This document shows positions 12,869 to 24,126 of a DNA stretch of 64,000 nt, one piece after another (position 1 is the first letter of the stretch; the number at the start of each line of letters is the position of its first letter). A program made the position numbers and the translations under genes. Location of the stretch: positions 63,482,501-63,546,500 of the forward strand of contig NC_088920.1 of NCBI RefSeq assembly GCF_038396675.1. The letters run 5' to 3'. This stretch comes from Hydra vulgaris (Eukaryota > Cnidaria > Hydrozoa > Anthoathecata > Hydridae). The notes beneath the pieces were generated by a model. That model ran no database searches. It was not told the origin of the DNA and saw only the letters and a program-made list of their open reading frames with translations.

Positions 12869-15070
12869 TTAAACTCTTACCATTTTTTTATGACCTTTTT
12901 TTAATGATGTTATGACAGGATCACTAGATGCAATTAGTCTGTTAACCAGGTCACGATTTGTGTCTATTCTAGAAGTCTTTCTACTGAAATCTTCCCTAAA
13001 CCTTTTAAAATCCTTGTTACGGGCCGCTTGGGCCTCCTCTGACATCAGTCTAATCGGAAAGTACTGTCTAGCAATGATGGCATGGCCATGAACTAAAATT
13101 TTGTGTACTGATTGTGACATGTAATACAAGGAATACTTAGATATGTAAACTTTAAGATCAGTAAAACAAAACTCTTTAAATTTGACAGTATCAATTTCAA
13201 ATCCAAATGATAAAGTGACTAGAACGATGTAAAAATAAAATAAAAAAGTTTCATCTACTTTCAAAATTTTGGCAGTTGATCGATAGTCTGCAGAGTCTCG
13301 TCGGGGATGTTTCCATCATTACTGGTACCTGCAAATTGCATATATGTGATAGTTAACGTGTTAATTTATATAAAGTATTTATGTAATTTCACTTACCAGA
13401 TCCTCCATTTTTTGGAAATCCACAACCAGTCTCATTTGGTTCATAAATTTTGTCTGGATACGTTTCTTTACTTGCTTAACATTTTCCTTATCTTCAATAG
13501 CTCTAGACTGCCACTTTTGAGTTTCCAGCTTATATCCAAAATGCAATACCATTTCAAAAAACCTAATCCAGGAATGCAGGCTAGAAAGACCATATTTCAG
13601 TTCTAAATTACTAGCATTTTCCAATTATTGCGGTAGCGGTGTCGTGGTAGAGCGCTCGCTTTATAAGCGAGAGGCTCTGAGTTTGATCCCCACCACGTCC
13701 CTGGAAGTACTGCGCTCAACTTGTTTTTCCGCGCAGCGACCTTGTTTGTCAAGGTTCGTTTTTCGGAGTTATAGAGTTGAGAGAGGGTTATAACCGCAAT
13801 GCCTCCTCACCTCCTTCTCGGCTTTGGGGAGGTGAGTTAACAAAAAAACAAAAAAAAAATTTAAGCACCATTTCTAAATTATTCATGCTTTTTGGAGACA
13901 CACCACACACAAAGCAACATTGAGTTGAATTAGTTACATCAGACAGAATAGTTTGAATTTTGCCATCAATCATAACAGTTCAATAATAATTTTGACAACC
14001 AAAACTTCTTTTCCACCAAAAGTAACATTAAAAGTACCACATTTTTCTATTTCAGATTCTAAATATTTTGCTTCTTCTAGGACAACAGCTTTGCTTTCTT
14101 TTTGAAAAGAAAATCTTATTGGACGACAATATGCAGTAGATGATGGCTTGTCATTATACCATAATAGTACTTTTTTGTTATTGCAGAACCCACTGAGTTC
14201 TAGTGGCGTTAAGCAGATAATGAAAAGAGATTCTTCTTTTTTTAAGTTACGATCTCCATCCTCCTCACTACTCACTTGCTTGTACACGCTTTGCCCAGTA
14301 GCCCCATCAAACTCGGCCTTGCAACGCAAAGTCAACCGGGTCAAACCATCCAGCATTGTGCTAATCGCAGGAGCTTGCCCCTCACAGAGTCTTTTTACTG
14401 TATGTTTTAGTAATTCTTGTAGTGGTACTTGTGCTGAATAATTATCAATAAAGATGTTCTCTGGATAGCACTTAGCTTTGGACAATCTTATGTTATTGTA
14501 TGAAGGATATATATGGCAGTCACATTCTTCAGCTCCATTTCTGATAAGCTGGTAGATTGAATTTGTCATGCCACCATCTATAATTAATGCAAGACCTTCA
14601 TTAGGTGTATACTTCTTAATTTGACTAGAAGGTTATGATATCTCAGCAACTTGCTTGGCAGCCTCATAATTGAACTCATTTTTTAATTTAAGCCTTGCTG
14701 AGTGGAGCAACTCATCAGTAGTAAAATTATTTATAACATCAGTGAGTCTTCTTCTTTTGGTTTTGTCAGATGCATCTTCAAAGAAGCAACTTGGTCTTCC
14801 ACCAATCTTATGTGATTGACTAGAATTCTCAGACTCAGATATATTATTACTGTATGCAGATTTAAAGTCCTGAGCCAACCAATTTTTACTTTTACTCTCA
14901 AACTTTATATTTCCTCGGTTTGCATCCTTCCATTTTTTTTAATATACTTTTAAAAACGCAACACATCCAGTAGAACCCAAATTCATAGAGACTAGAATAG
15001 CTTCTACCAACAAAGAAAATGATTTATCACTTGGCTTTAGTTGGTCATTCCTTTTTATGTTTATGGACAT
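12869..15070 (-). pseudogene. Transib (RAG1-related) transposase, inactivated
   Basis: It starts MSINIKRNDQLKPSDKSF at 15,070. The N-terminal part carries stops at about 14,940 and 14,633. The core at 14,569-13,970 has FDGATGQSVYKQ (first catalytic Asp) and CRPIRFSFQKES. After a frameshift it reads MIDGKIQ (second Asp) and CCFVCGVSPKSMNN, a zinc-binding Cys pair. The SINE follows, then 13,624-13,397 (KYGLSSLHSWIRFFEMVLHF). A probable 68-bp GT-AG intron (13,396-13,329) separates the C-terminal part at 13,328-12,869, with YYMSQSVHKILVHG and MSEEAQAARNKDFKRFR. The last motif aligns with the RAG1 segment holding the third catalytic residue, Glu; here it is Ala (codon GCG, 13,027-13,025). At least two stops, two frameshifts and the SINE make it non-functional. 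Confidence 0.85.
13627..13860 (+). mobile_element. tRNA-derived SINE
   Basis: A tRNA-like head has an A-box-like GTGGTAGAGCGC and a B-box-like GAGTTTGATCCC. An unrelated body and an A-rich tail (AACAAAAAAACAAAAAAA) follow. Pol III internal promoter boxes plus an A-rich end define a SINE. It interrupts the Transib transposase. No clear target duplication. A fragment of a similar head (GGTAGAGCGCTCGC) occurs at 41,664-41,682. Confidence 0.75.
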
Positions 15071-15808
15071 CACTATTTTATCTTCATATCAACTACATAA
15101 AAATAATTTTAACATTATTAGTGCAACCGCTATAAACTAATATAACATGAATATGGCCTAATATAACATATATAAACTAATATAACATGAATAAGCACAG
15201 CACCTATTATTGACTAAAACCAAAATATATGTTTGTCGCGAATAGCATTTTACGACAATATTTTTTTTTTAATGTTTACCAAACCTAAAGGGGCAGCTAA
15301 GAGCATAAATAAACAGAACCAACAGGCTGTACATATATTGTATTAACTTATTTTAAAATTAATAAGCTGTTCCAGCAGGTTGTAAATTATATGCGCCACT
15401 TTTAATATAATATTTTAATATTATAAATAAGAATCTTACCTTTATATTTCAAAATGAAACTGGGAGGTTTATACAAGACCTTGGAATTTGTTGTGGTATT
15501 TTTCGTAAAGCTCTAAAGTTAAACTTTGATAATGTGCCAATTAATTTAGCATATGTTAAATAATTTATAATTAAAAGGTTATTCGTTGTTATAGTTATAG
15601 ATGATATATTTATTATAAAAATTAATAAATAAATTTTTAGATATATTCTATTGTAAATGATAGTTGTATATTAATGATGTACTATCAAACTACAAATAAT
15701 GTTTTAAAACAATACATTATGCTTTTATATACATAATATACTATGTAGTAGGAAGTATTTCGAATATTTTTTTTTTTTGAGGTTTTGTCTACCACCTGGC
15801 CCACTGTG

Positions 15809-16165
15809 TGCTGGCAAGAATGAAACTGCGCTTAAATAATAAATAATTAATTATTTTTTGTAGTTAGAATTATTTGGTTATTATTATTTTTTAGAAATTG
15901 AATTTTACTTCTTCTACTACTTCTTCCAACAGTTTAGTTTGATCTTGCAAAGCATTGAATTTCACATTGTTGCAAAGTAACCCTCAAGATCATCATCAGA
16001 AATTTTTTTTTCAGATATATTGACACAAAAGTGCAAACAAATGCCTCTAACTTCTAAAAAGAATCTTAAAACCTCTAAAAGAATGCCTCTAGTCATTAAG
16101 AGATCTACACTTGCTTGTCTAGAACATATTTTTTTGCACTGGATAATGTAAAAAGTACCAACTTA
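15809..16165. other. AT-rich spacer, no gene
   Basis: No coding or repeat structure that I can name; some repeated CCTCTAA words near 16,045-16,095. Confidence 0.4.
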
Positions 16166-16450
16166 ATGTGCACAAGAACGTTTTGAGAGCGTTTTTTTAT
16201 GGTCCCGTAAAAAGTCTTTTATTGGTTTTTTAAACGTCCATATGAATTGGTGATTGGACGTTTTTTTAAAAACGTTTTGTGAACGTTTTTTAAGAGTCCT
16301 TCAAAAACGCTTTTTAATGGTTTTTTGAACGTTCATATAAAGCGATGAACGGACGTTTTTCTAAAAACGTTTTTTACTGATTTTTATTAGGCCTTAATGA
16401 AACGTTTTAGCGTTTTTAACGTTGTTTCTAAAAACCTTTTTTGCGTGTAA
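16166..16450. repeat. AACGTTTT-rich repeat
   Basis: Repeated units of AACGTTTTT and GAACGTCCAT/GGACGTTTTT type from GCACAAGAACG to TTTTTTGCGTG, similar in style to the blocks at 4,900-5,165 and 60,583-60,790. Probably a piece of a non-autonomous DNA element. No terminal repeats recognised. Confidence 0.45.
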
Positions 16451-16856
16451 GTTATATAAGTAAATAACTTATGTTTTACAAAAAAAAAATCTTTTTACAA
16501 GTGAAAACTTAGGTCTAACAGCCTAAATCCAGATAAATAATTAAAATTTTAAACATTTTGTGTTTATTTACAATTTAAGCATACAAAAACATAATAAAAT
16601 AATTTTTGTGTTATTCTATTAGAGGTCCCTTCAAATAATCGCCTTATCGACTAAATTGAACTTTGCTGTATGTGACACTAAAGTTCCTAAAAAGAAAAAT
16701 ACCATAGAAATTTTTCATGCATTTCACTAGAATGCAAAAGATGCATCAAAATGTAAATAATAATAATAAGAAAAAAGTAATGTAAAGTTTCACACAGTAT
16801 ATAAAAGGAACAATATAAACCACATGAACACCACATTTACTTAAAAATTATCTATA
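16451..16856. other. AT-rich spacer, no gene
   Basis: No feature recognised. Confidence 0.4.
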
Positions 16857-18922
16857 CCCAGTAAACACAGATTGGTTTAGAATTGGTCAATATTTAATCA
16901 AAATCGGTCGAAAAATAGATAAAACGTTTAGCGACCTATTATTGACTAAAAATTGACGCTTGATTTGAAATGTATATTTCAAACTTTTTTATATATACGT
17001 TTACTAAACGTCGATTTAACATTTAGAATATCGACTTACATTAGTCAATATTGTAAACCTTTAATTGACCTTAATTAAACGTAAACATTTAAAGATTTAA
17101 AATCTACGCTTTAAATCTTTTAATTTATACGTTTATTAAACGTCAATCAAACGTTTACAATACTGACTAATATAAGTTGTTATTCTAAACGTTTGATCGA
17201 CGTTTAATAAACGTTTATTATATTATAATATAGCAATGTAGCCATTGGTCAGAAGACTCACATAACAGCTTAAGTCACGCGGTTTAAATAGGCATAATTA
17301 AAACGAAATAAAAAAAATTATTAAAAATTACTTTTTATTGGCTAAATAATTAATTTAAATGCGTTTACAAGATTCACTTCCTTACAACAACTGAAAGCAA
17401 AACGACTGATTAATAAATAATAAACGAGTGTCGGAAGCTAAAAAGTTAAAAATCTCTTATCGCGACAATCTACCTTCCTAAATGCCAACAACTTAATGGA
17501 CTCAGATGTTTTAGAAATTATTGATTGCAACATTGACACAGTTAGAAAATATGAGTTGCTGGTCTCTCGTTATGAAAGTCCTGCTGCAAGAACTTCTTTC
17601 GTAAGTTTTATAAACAGTTTAAATTCATTCTGTAAGCGTTAGTTGGATAGTGTAGCAGTAGGTGTTCATCTTTGCATTAATTAAGAGGTTTAATAAATAA
17701 ATTTTTAAATTTTTTAAATTTAGATGCATATTCGCTTAATTTAGTTACATTTGCTAAAGAAAATTGGTTGAACAGAACTGGTAAAAGCCACTGCATATGA
17801 TATGGCGCGACTTTCGAAATTTTCCAATTTTTATTTTTGTCAAAAATAAACATGGATGGTGCAGGAAATTTTGGAAACTTCCATTCAGAAAATCCTCTAT
17901 ATGTAAAATTGTTCTGTGTAATTCTAATTTTATTTTATGAATGTACATTCAAATTATTTTAATTAAAATAGTTTTTTGCGGTTACAAATCAGGTTACGAA
18001 ATAAGACGATCAGGATAAGAATGTAGAAGATGATGTTGCACAAACAGGTGCATGATAAACAAGTGGTAGACGGTATTCTAGGAAGATTTTTGATAATACA
18101 TAAACCAGTGATCGAAAATATTTGTTTATGAGTTTATTAATTTTATGAATAATCTTAATATTAATGTAAACTTTTATTTTCTCCTGAGATGATATTTAAA
18201 AAATATTTGATAGAATATTTTTAATATAATATTTCCACTGCCAAAAGCTTAATCATTTAATTTTTTTTAATTATCGAAACATAAACAAGCACAGTGCACA
18301 AACATTTTTTTTCTGAACCCCCACTATATGAAAATTTTTTATATAAGGTTATACTTTATACATAGTTTTATAAAATAAAAGTATAGTATAAGTAGTATGG
18401 TATAAAATTTTATAAACATATTATAATAGTTATAAAAAATATAAATAATAAGACCAGGTCTTTTATAACTATATCTTATTTATAAGTTTTATTACTTTTA
18501 ACAACTATATCCTATTTATAAATTTCATGACCTATATAGCTCTTATTACTTATATAAAGTTAAAAAGTTACTACGTAATTTTAACTTATATTAGTTTTAA
18601 AGCTTAAATAAATTAAATTTACGTTAACTAAATCAAAGAAACTAATAGACAAGTTTAATATACGTTTACTTAGACTAAATCTAAACGCTTTATATACGTT
18701 AATTAGACTAGATTTAAATGTAAATTAGACAAAATCTAAACGCTTTATATACGTATAATAATCCTATAATAGACGTCTAAAATACGTTTGAATATAGACG
18801 TTTTATGGACGTTTGTTCTATACGTTAATCTGGATTTCATTCTAAACGGATAATTGACCAAATCTGAACGTTTTGTTGAAACGTTGTTTTGACGTTTAGT
18901 AGACGTTTGTGTGTTTACTGGG
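16857..18922. mobile_element. DNA transposon with CCCAGTAAACACA ends, non-autonomous
   Basis: Perfect 15-bp inverted ends: TACCCAGTAAACACA at 16,855-16,869 and TGTGTTTACTGGGTA at 18,910-18,924. If the outer TA is the target duplication, the element is 2,066 bp. Both subterminal regions (16,900-17,220 and 18,600-18,905) are packed with AAACGT/ACGTTT units in both orientations. The middle is different sequence with an exon-like stretch at about 17,492-17,599. No transposase is present. Superfamily unknown. Confidence 0.7.
17492..17599 (+). other. Exon-like open stretch inside the element
   Basis: One frame reads DSDVLEIIDCNIDTVRKYEL followed by LVSRYESPAARTSF and then TTCGTAAGTTT, a consensus 5' splice site. 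Composition is protein-like and less AT-rich than its surroundings. It may be a captured host exon or a transposon exon. No family recognised and no partner exon found. Confidence 0.3.
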
Positions 18923-19230
18923 TAATTACTCTACACTATAAACTTTTTTTTAAATAATTTATTTCCACAAGTTCAAGCTTCTTTAAACACTATTATAAAA
19001 TATTTTGACTTAATTTTATTCAAAGCATTATTAGCAAAAGCTGAAAAAGACCTTTAAAAATCATAGAATATATTGATCAGATTTTACTTTATTTAGGAAA
19101 ACTTTATACATGAATGTAAACTAGAATATAACAACAAGTAAAACAAATATTTAAAATTATTTCACTTTCATCAAACCTTGTTATATCATTTATTTTATCA
19201 TAAAAAAATAATGAATCTTCGAACACAGTT

Positions 19231-19284
19231 TCCCCCCCCACCCACCCACCCACCCACCCCCACCCCCACCCCCACCCCCACCCC
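19231..19284. repeat. C-rich microsatellite (CCCA/CCCCCA)n
   Basis: A run of CCCA then CCCCCA units. The minus strand carries more than eight consecutive G-tracts of three to five and could form a G-quadruplex. It is an extreme composition outlier in this AT-rich window. Confidence 0.9.
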
Positions 19285-19541
19285 AGAATATTCACTGCAG
19301 ATAAAGACTTTTTGATTTCAGTCTTTAGGTATAGTAGTTCCATAAATATTGCATATTGAAAGTCTACAATGAAAAAAAAAAAAAATTATAACAGAGTAAA
19401 AAATTAATGAAAAACAGTTTTGGAAATCTGAAAATTAAATTATATACCATAACAGCTTTTGAAAAATGAAAAAACAACATTTATTAACATACGCGCTCCA
19501 CTAAAAGGCTTAAAACTTAATGGCAGTTCATCATAACAATA

Positions 19542-19587
19542 AAGTCGAAAAGATTGCAGCGATGCTTCTCTGCAATCTTTTCGACTT
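19542..19587. repeat. Perfect 18-bp stem-loop
   Basis: AAGTCGAAAAGATTGCAG at 19,542-19,559 is matched exactly by CTGCAATCTTTTCGACTT at 19,570-19,587, with a 10-nt loop. Could be a MITE remnant or a small-RNA hairpin. Confidence 0.75.
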
Positions 19588-20324
19588 GTTGAAGAAATGC
19601 TTTATGAATTATTTATTAACTTGTTAAAAATACACAAACTAATTAAGCTTTTTGAAAAAGATTTATCTGGTTTTATAAATTGTTGAATAAAAACAGATGA
19701 ACGTTTAGTTAAGAATATTAAATATAACACCAATTTGAAAAAATATTAAAAAGCTTGCATACATGAGCTAAATTTAAAAAAACAAACTCATTCTAAAAGT
19801 TTAGAACTTGAAGACTCTGAATCCCTTTATGAATGCATCTTACATCTCTTTAGTTATTTAGTCAAGATTTAGGATTGTAAATATTTATAATTGCCATTCT
19901 TTATGAGATGAAAACAACTTTTTTGTATTACTTTTACTTAACGTACAGTCGCTTTCCTCATTTGTTTATAATCAGTGCTTGTTAATACTGATTAAAGTCT
20001 TCCGATTATGCTAAAAGAAAGTAATTGCTCAATATTATGTTTATAAAGTTATTTGTACTAGAAGTTCGTCTTGTATAAATAATGTAGAGCAATTGCAAGC
20101 TAGATAAGAAATAATCTAGATAGAAAAAGAGTTATACATTCATAAAAAAAATAATTTATAAAACGTTTCAAAACTAAAAATATTTTTTTAGGTCATGTTT
20201 ACTTCATTGGAACTATACTTGCATCTTTGTTACTCATAATTGAAAATGGCAGTATAACTTTTTCATTATATTTAAAAATAATTTTTGAGTACATAACAAA
20301 AAAAAAAAAACAATTATAAACAAA

Positions 20325-20335
<11 letters not shown>

Positions 20336-20400
<65 letters not shown>
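20336..20400. repeat. (TA)n microsatellite
   Basis: Pure TA run preceded by CATACATACA. A much longer TA tract sits at the mirrored position beyond the LINE (24,347-24,775). Confidence 0.95.
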
Positions 20401-20407
<7 letters not shown>

Positions 20408-20439
20408 CAAGACAAACTTTTTAATTAATAAAACCATTT

Positions 20440-20497
20440 TATTAATTCTAAACAATACATGTTTCGACTATCAATAGTCATCTTCAGTTGAAGTTTA
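20440..20497 (-). ncRNA. Hammerhead-ribozyme motif of a Penelope-like element
   Basis: On the minus strand CTGAAGA (20,487-20,481) matches the core CUGANGA. Stem II is GACTA-TTGA-TAGTC (20,479-20,466). GAAA is immediately downstream, in the sequence GTCGAAACA. Stem III can form as AAACA/TGTTT around a 5-nt loop, placing a GTT cleavage triplet at 20,453-20,451. Stem I (CTTCAA with TAGAA) pairs with an A-A mismatch. Penelope-like retroelements are known to carry hammerhead motifs in their terminal repeats, and a Penelope GIY-YIG fragment lies 220 bp away. Cleavage activity is not shown; stem I is weak. Confidence 0.65.
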
Positions 20498-20716
20498 ATT
20501 TTTAAATTTGTTTAAATACCTTTATAGGTGCTTTTTTCAATACCAATACAAAATGTAATTACCTGTGTACAAACAATTAATTTAATTACAAAAATACAAC
20601 AAAAACTATTATAAGAATAACAAGTCATACTAAAAAACAAATAGGAAGTGACGAAAGAATAGGTTAATAAAAAAAAATGCATAGAAAGTAATAACTAAAC
20701 AGAAAGTGCAGGATGT

Positions 20717-20810
20717 AACTCCTGTTATATAGGCGAAACTACTCGCCATCTCAAGACACGGATAACTGAACATTATAAGAGAGACAAAAAATCACATATC
20801 TTTTTTTTTT
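20717..20810 (+). pseudogene. Penelope-like element, GIY-YIG endonuclease fragment
   Basis: The frame reads AGCNSCYIGETTRHLKTRIT then EHYKRDKKSHI. The pattern C..C..CYIGET...L..R..EH is the start of the GIY-YIG nuclease domain that follows the reverse transcriptase in Penelope-like elements. It is cut upstream by a stop near 20,693 and downstream at the T-rich tail of the LINE (about 20,802). Its strand is opposite to the hammerhead motif, so two inverted pieces of the element are present. Confidence 0.7.
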
Positions 20811-23800
20811 TTTTTTATTTAATTTTTTTTGTTCTTTAATCCTTACAAATTCGTAAAATATAATAGAATCTTTACAGAGTGAGTAAAATTAAAAAAAAAC
20901 AAAAAAAAAAATTACAAAGTTACGTTATACAAAAAAATATATAAAGTAAAACTGCAAAGTATTAGAAATTACTTCAAAGAACGCGGAAAACTTGCAGAAG
21001 ACCGACGGTCTTGTCATCAAGAAACCGCTATGCGTTACTAATATTTTTGGATGGTTTTATTTAAAAAAATTTTTTTTTTTTTAAAAAAACAAAAAAATGT
21101 TATCGGTTTTCGGCAGAATGAGAATAAAAATCCAAAATGCAAAAGACAAAGAATGCAGACGAAAAGAAGTTTTTAGTTTTATTTCAATACACATTAATAT
21201 AAGTAGGTAGACGATTTGCTAAATAGGTAAATTGCTAAATAGGTAATATATAGTCGTTCGAGTGTTGATAAATAAGCCTATTATTTGCTTTTGTGTTTTT
21301 GTTATTGCTGTTGTTTTTGAGTTATTTAGAGTTTTTTGGGTTATTTAGAGTTTTTTGAGTTATTAGAGTTTACATTAGTTACGGAACAAAGTTAGTTTTA
21401 TACATAGTTTGAAATGTTTTTGGGTTAATAAAAGTTCATAAAGTTGTTAGTGTTTAAAATGAAATCTTTTAATAACGTTTTCAGAGTATTTAAGTTATTC
21501 GATTTTTCCAGTTGAGTATTTTTTGATATTAATTTATTATATAGATAAGGACCACGTTACGAAATGGAAAAGTGCGAGAGATTTGTTTTTTTAAAAGGTA
21601 CGTTGAAGTTTCCCGTTCCTCTGGTATGGTATCTATTTTTGCTATTTTGGAAAAAATTCTTTAAAAAGTAAGAAGGAACAAGTCCAAGTTTATATTTGAG
21701 CATAAATAACAAATTTTGGAATATATTGATTTGATATACATTTAATGCTTTTAAATTTTTTAAAAGTGGCTCAACATGCGAGAGTCTATCCTTATTAAAA
21801 ACTATTCTTGCAGCATGATTTTGTTTTCTATATAGTGTGGTTAGTTTGGATCTATGAGTGCTCGCCCATGCAACATTAGTGTATATGTAGTCGCTTTGTA
21901 TAAACGAGAAGTATAGAAACTTTAAATTATCAGGAGACAGTATAGAACTAGCTTTGTAGAGGATACCAATGTTTTTTGATATTTTGGTATTTAATATATC
22001 TATATGTGATTTCCATGAGATGTTCTCATCAATAAGTATCCCAAGAAACTTAGTTGCTTGGGTTCTCTCTATTTCTTTGTATCTATATTTAGCGAAGGTA
22101 AATCGGGTGGTATTTTTTTAAGGTTAGAATGAAAAAGAATGTATTTGGTTTTTTCTGTGTTTAACGATAATTTGTTAGATTTTAACCAACTGTTTATTTT
22201 TTCAAGTTCAGTATTTGTAGTTTCATAAAGTTCTGTAATTGATGAGGATGCATAAAATAAATTGGTGTCGTCCGCGAACATTATGAAATCTAATTTACTT
22301 GAGGCTTTAGGAAGATCGTTTATGTATATTAAAAACAAAAGAGGTGCAAGAATGGAACCTTGGGGGACACCAGTTTAGTGCAACACCATTTATCCCATAT
22401 TTTTCCATTTTCCTAATTAAGATAGCGTGATCTACCGTGTCAAATCTCTTAGATAAATCAACAAAGACTCCAAGGACGTATTTTTTTTTTTTCAAAGGAG
22501 TCATTTATATTATTTATAAGATCAAGAATTGCGTGTTTGGTTAAATGTTGCTTTTGGAAGCCAAACTGTTTTTCATCTAGGATTGTGTTATTTGTTAGAT
22601 ATTTATACAGTTTATTGTATATTACTCTCTCTAAAAGTTTTGAAAATACAGGTAGCACTGAGATAGGTCTGTAGTTATTTAGTGTTAATGCATCACCGGT
22701 TTTTAATATTGGTATTACCTTAGCTATTTTTAATTTATTCGGTACGGATCCTGTAATAATTGAAGATTTAAAAATTTCATAGATTGGTTGTTTTATCTCC
22801 GGAAACACATTTACAACTATATAGCTACAAATGTCGTCTATCCCAGGGGCCTTATTCGTCTTAAGCGAGTTTTTTGCAATTTCTAGTTCTTCATGGTTTA
22901 GTTCAGAGAAAAATTTTAAACAGAAATGTTGGTTTGTGATATAGGTTTCGAAGGAGATATCAGGGCATTGAATTTTTGAAGCCATATTAGGGCCTATGTT
23001 TGCAAAAAGCTATTGAAGTTTTCAGCAATAGGAGTTTTGTCGATATATTCAGTTTCGTTAACGATAATTTTATCGGGTAATTTATTTGATTTAGTATAGT
23101 TTTTACCTATTATATCTTTCAATATGTTCCAGGTTTTTTTAATATCACTTTTGCTTTTTTGTAGTTGTTTTGAATAATATACTTTTTTTGAATTTTTTCT
23201 AATTTTTTCAAATAGATTTTTTATTCCTTAAATGTTGTTAAGTTAGTTTCGTTTCTGTTTTTTAAATACTTGATATAGAGTCTTTGCTTTGTTTTTGATG
23301 ATTTTCTAATCCCCTTAGTTATCCATGTGCAGTTTAGATACTTTAGCTTTATTTCTTTCTCTTCAACAGGAAAATGTTTATTGTAGTTATCTAGAAAAAT
23401 ATTTACAAATAAATTGTATGCGGAACTTGTGTGTCCAAGGTTACATTCTTGATACACTTCATCTAATTTACTACCGATAGCGAGTCTTTAAAATTTTTAA
23501 TAGAGAACTGTTTGAGTTTTCTTTTATATACTTTAGTTTTAGGATTGTTATAGGTTCTTAAATCTTGAGATAATGAAAAATAAATAGGAAAATGGTCTAA
23601 TAAATCGGTTTTGATAATTCCTGTTCTTAAAAAAGTTTCGAGAAATGTATTTGTTAATATATTGTCTATTGCAGAGACGGAGGTTGGGGTTATCCGAGTA
23701 GGTTTGTTGATGATTGGAAGGATACATAATTGAAACAGATTATCAAAAAAGAGTTTAGTAACCGCGTTTTCTTTGTAGTTTAAACTGTTAATATTTAAAT

Positions 23801-24125
23801 CTCTTAAAAAGAAAATATTTTTTCCCTTGTCATTTATTTTAAGAAAAATTTAATTTTAAAAATTTGAAAATTTAGTTAAATCACCTTCTGGAGGTCTATA
23901 GCAAGTAGAAATTATAATATTTTTTGATTTATTACCCGTTATCTCAATAGTAAAGACTTCGCAATTAGTGTCTGAGATGGAGAGACCTGGTCTTACTTTA
24001 AACACTTGATTATCTCGGATATATAAACATCTCCATGATAATGAAAATTGTTTTATGCAATTAAATGAAAAGTGTTTTTCCGTTTTAGATTCAGCATCTA
24101 ATAAGTTCGAATTAAAACTTAAAGA
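20811..24125 (-). pseudogene. CR1-type LINE, endonuclease C-terminus to reverse transcriptase
   Basis: Read leftwards: the endonuclease C-terminal half (24,100-23,520; NIFFLRDLNINSL, INKPTRITPTSVSAIDNIL, TDLLDHFPIYFSL), the linker (23,457-23,221; LNCTWITKGIRKSSKTKQRL), RT N-terminal motifs (22,985-22,458; NYRPISVLPVFSKLLERVIY, FGFQKQHLTKHAIL), DLSKRFDTVDHAI (22,504-22,307), and the RT catalytic block with FADDTN (22,338-22,069). Several frameshifts and a stop break it, although the FADD catalytic pair is intact. It runs to a degenerate 3' hairpin (about 20,998-21,035) and an A/T tail. 5'-truncated, so ORF1 is missing. It is flanked on both sides by inverted pieces of a Penelope-like element. 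Confidence 0.85.
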
Positions 24126-24126
24126 A

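Larger units (their letters stand above)
12591..15808 (-). mobile_element. Transib DNA transposon, decayed
   Basis: The 5' end on the minus strand reads CACAGTGGGCCAGGTGG then TAGACAAAACCT (15,808-15,779). The other end on the plus strand reads CAATATGGGACATGGTGG then ACAAAACCT (12,591-12,617), a degenerate inverted copy. CACAGTG equals the heptamer of the vertebrate RAG recombination signal and is the kind of start expected for Transib. The transposase remnant inside confirms the class. A 5-bp target duplication is not visible (ATATT left, TGCTG right). A tRNA-derived SINE is inserted at about 13,627-13,860. Confidence 0.75.
18925..20335. other. AT-rich spacer with two structural motifs
   Basis: Apart from the C-rich tract (19,231-19,284) and the stem-loop (19,542-19,587) listed separately, I see no gene or known repeat here. 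Confidence 0.45.

Noticed and set aside
13640-13712. Genuine tRNA gene
   Set aside because: A-box and B-box-like motifs are present but the acceptor and anticodon stems do not close and the sequence runs into a SINE body with an A-rich tail.
14148-14441. Plus-strand frame overlapping the Transib core, and 10,510-10,788 overlapping the LINE
   Set aside because: Antisense shadows of conserved coding sequence.
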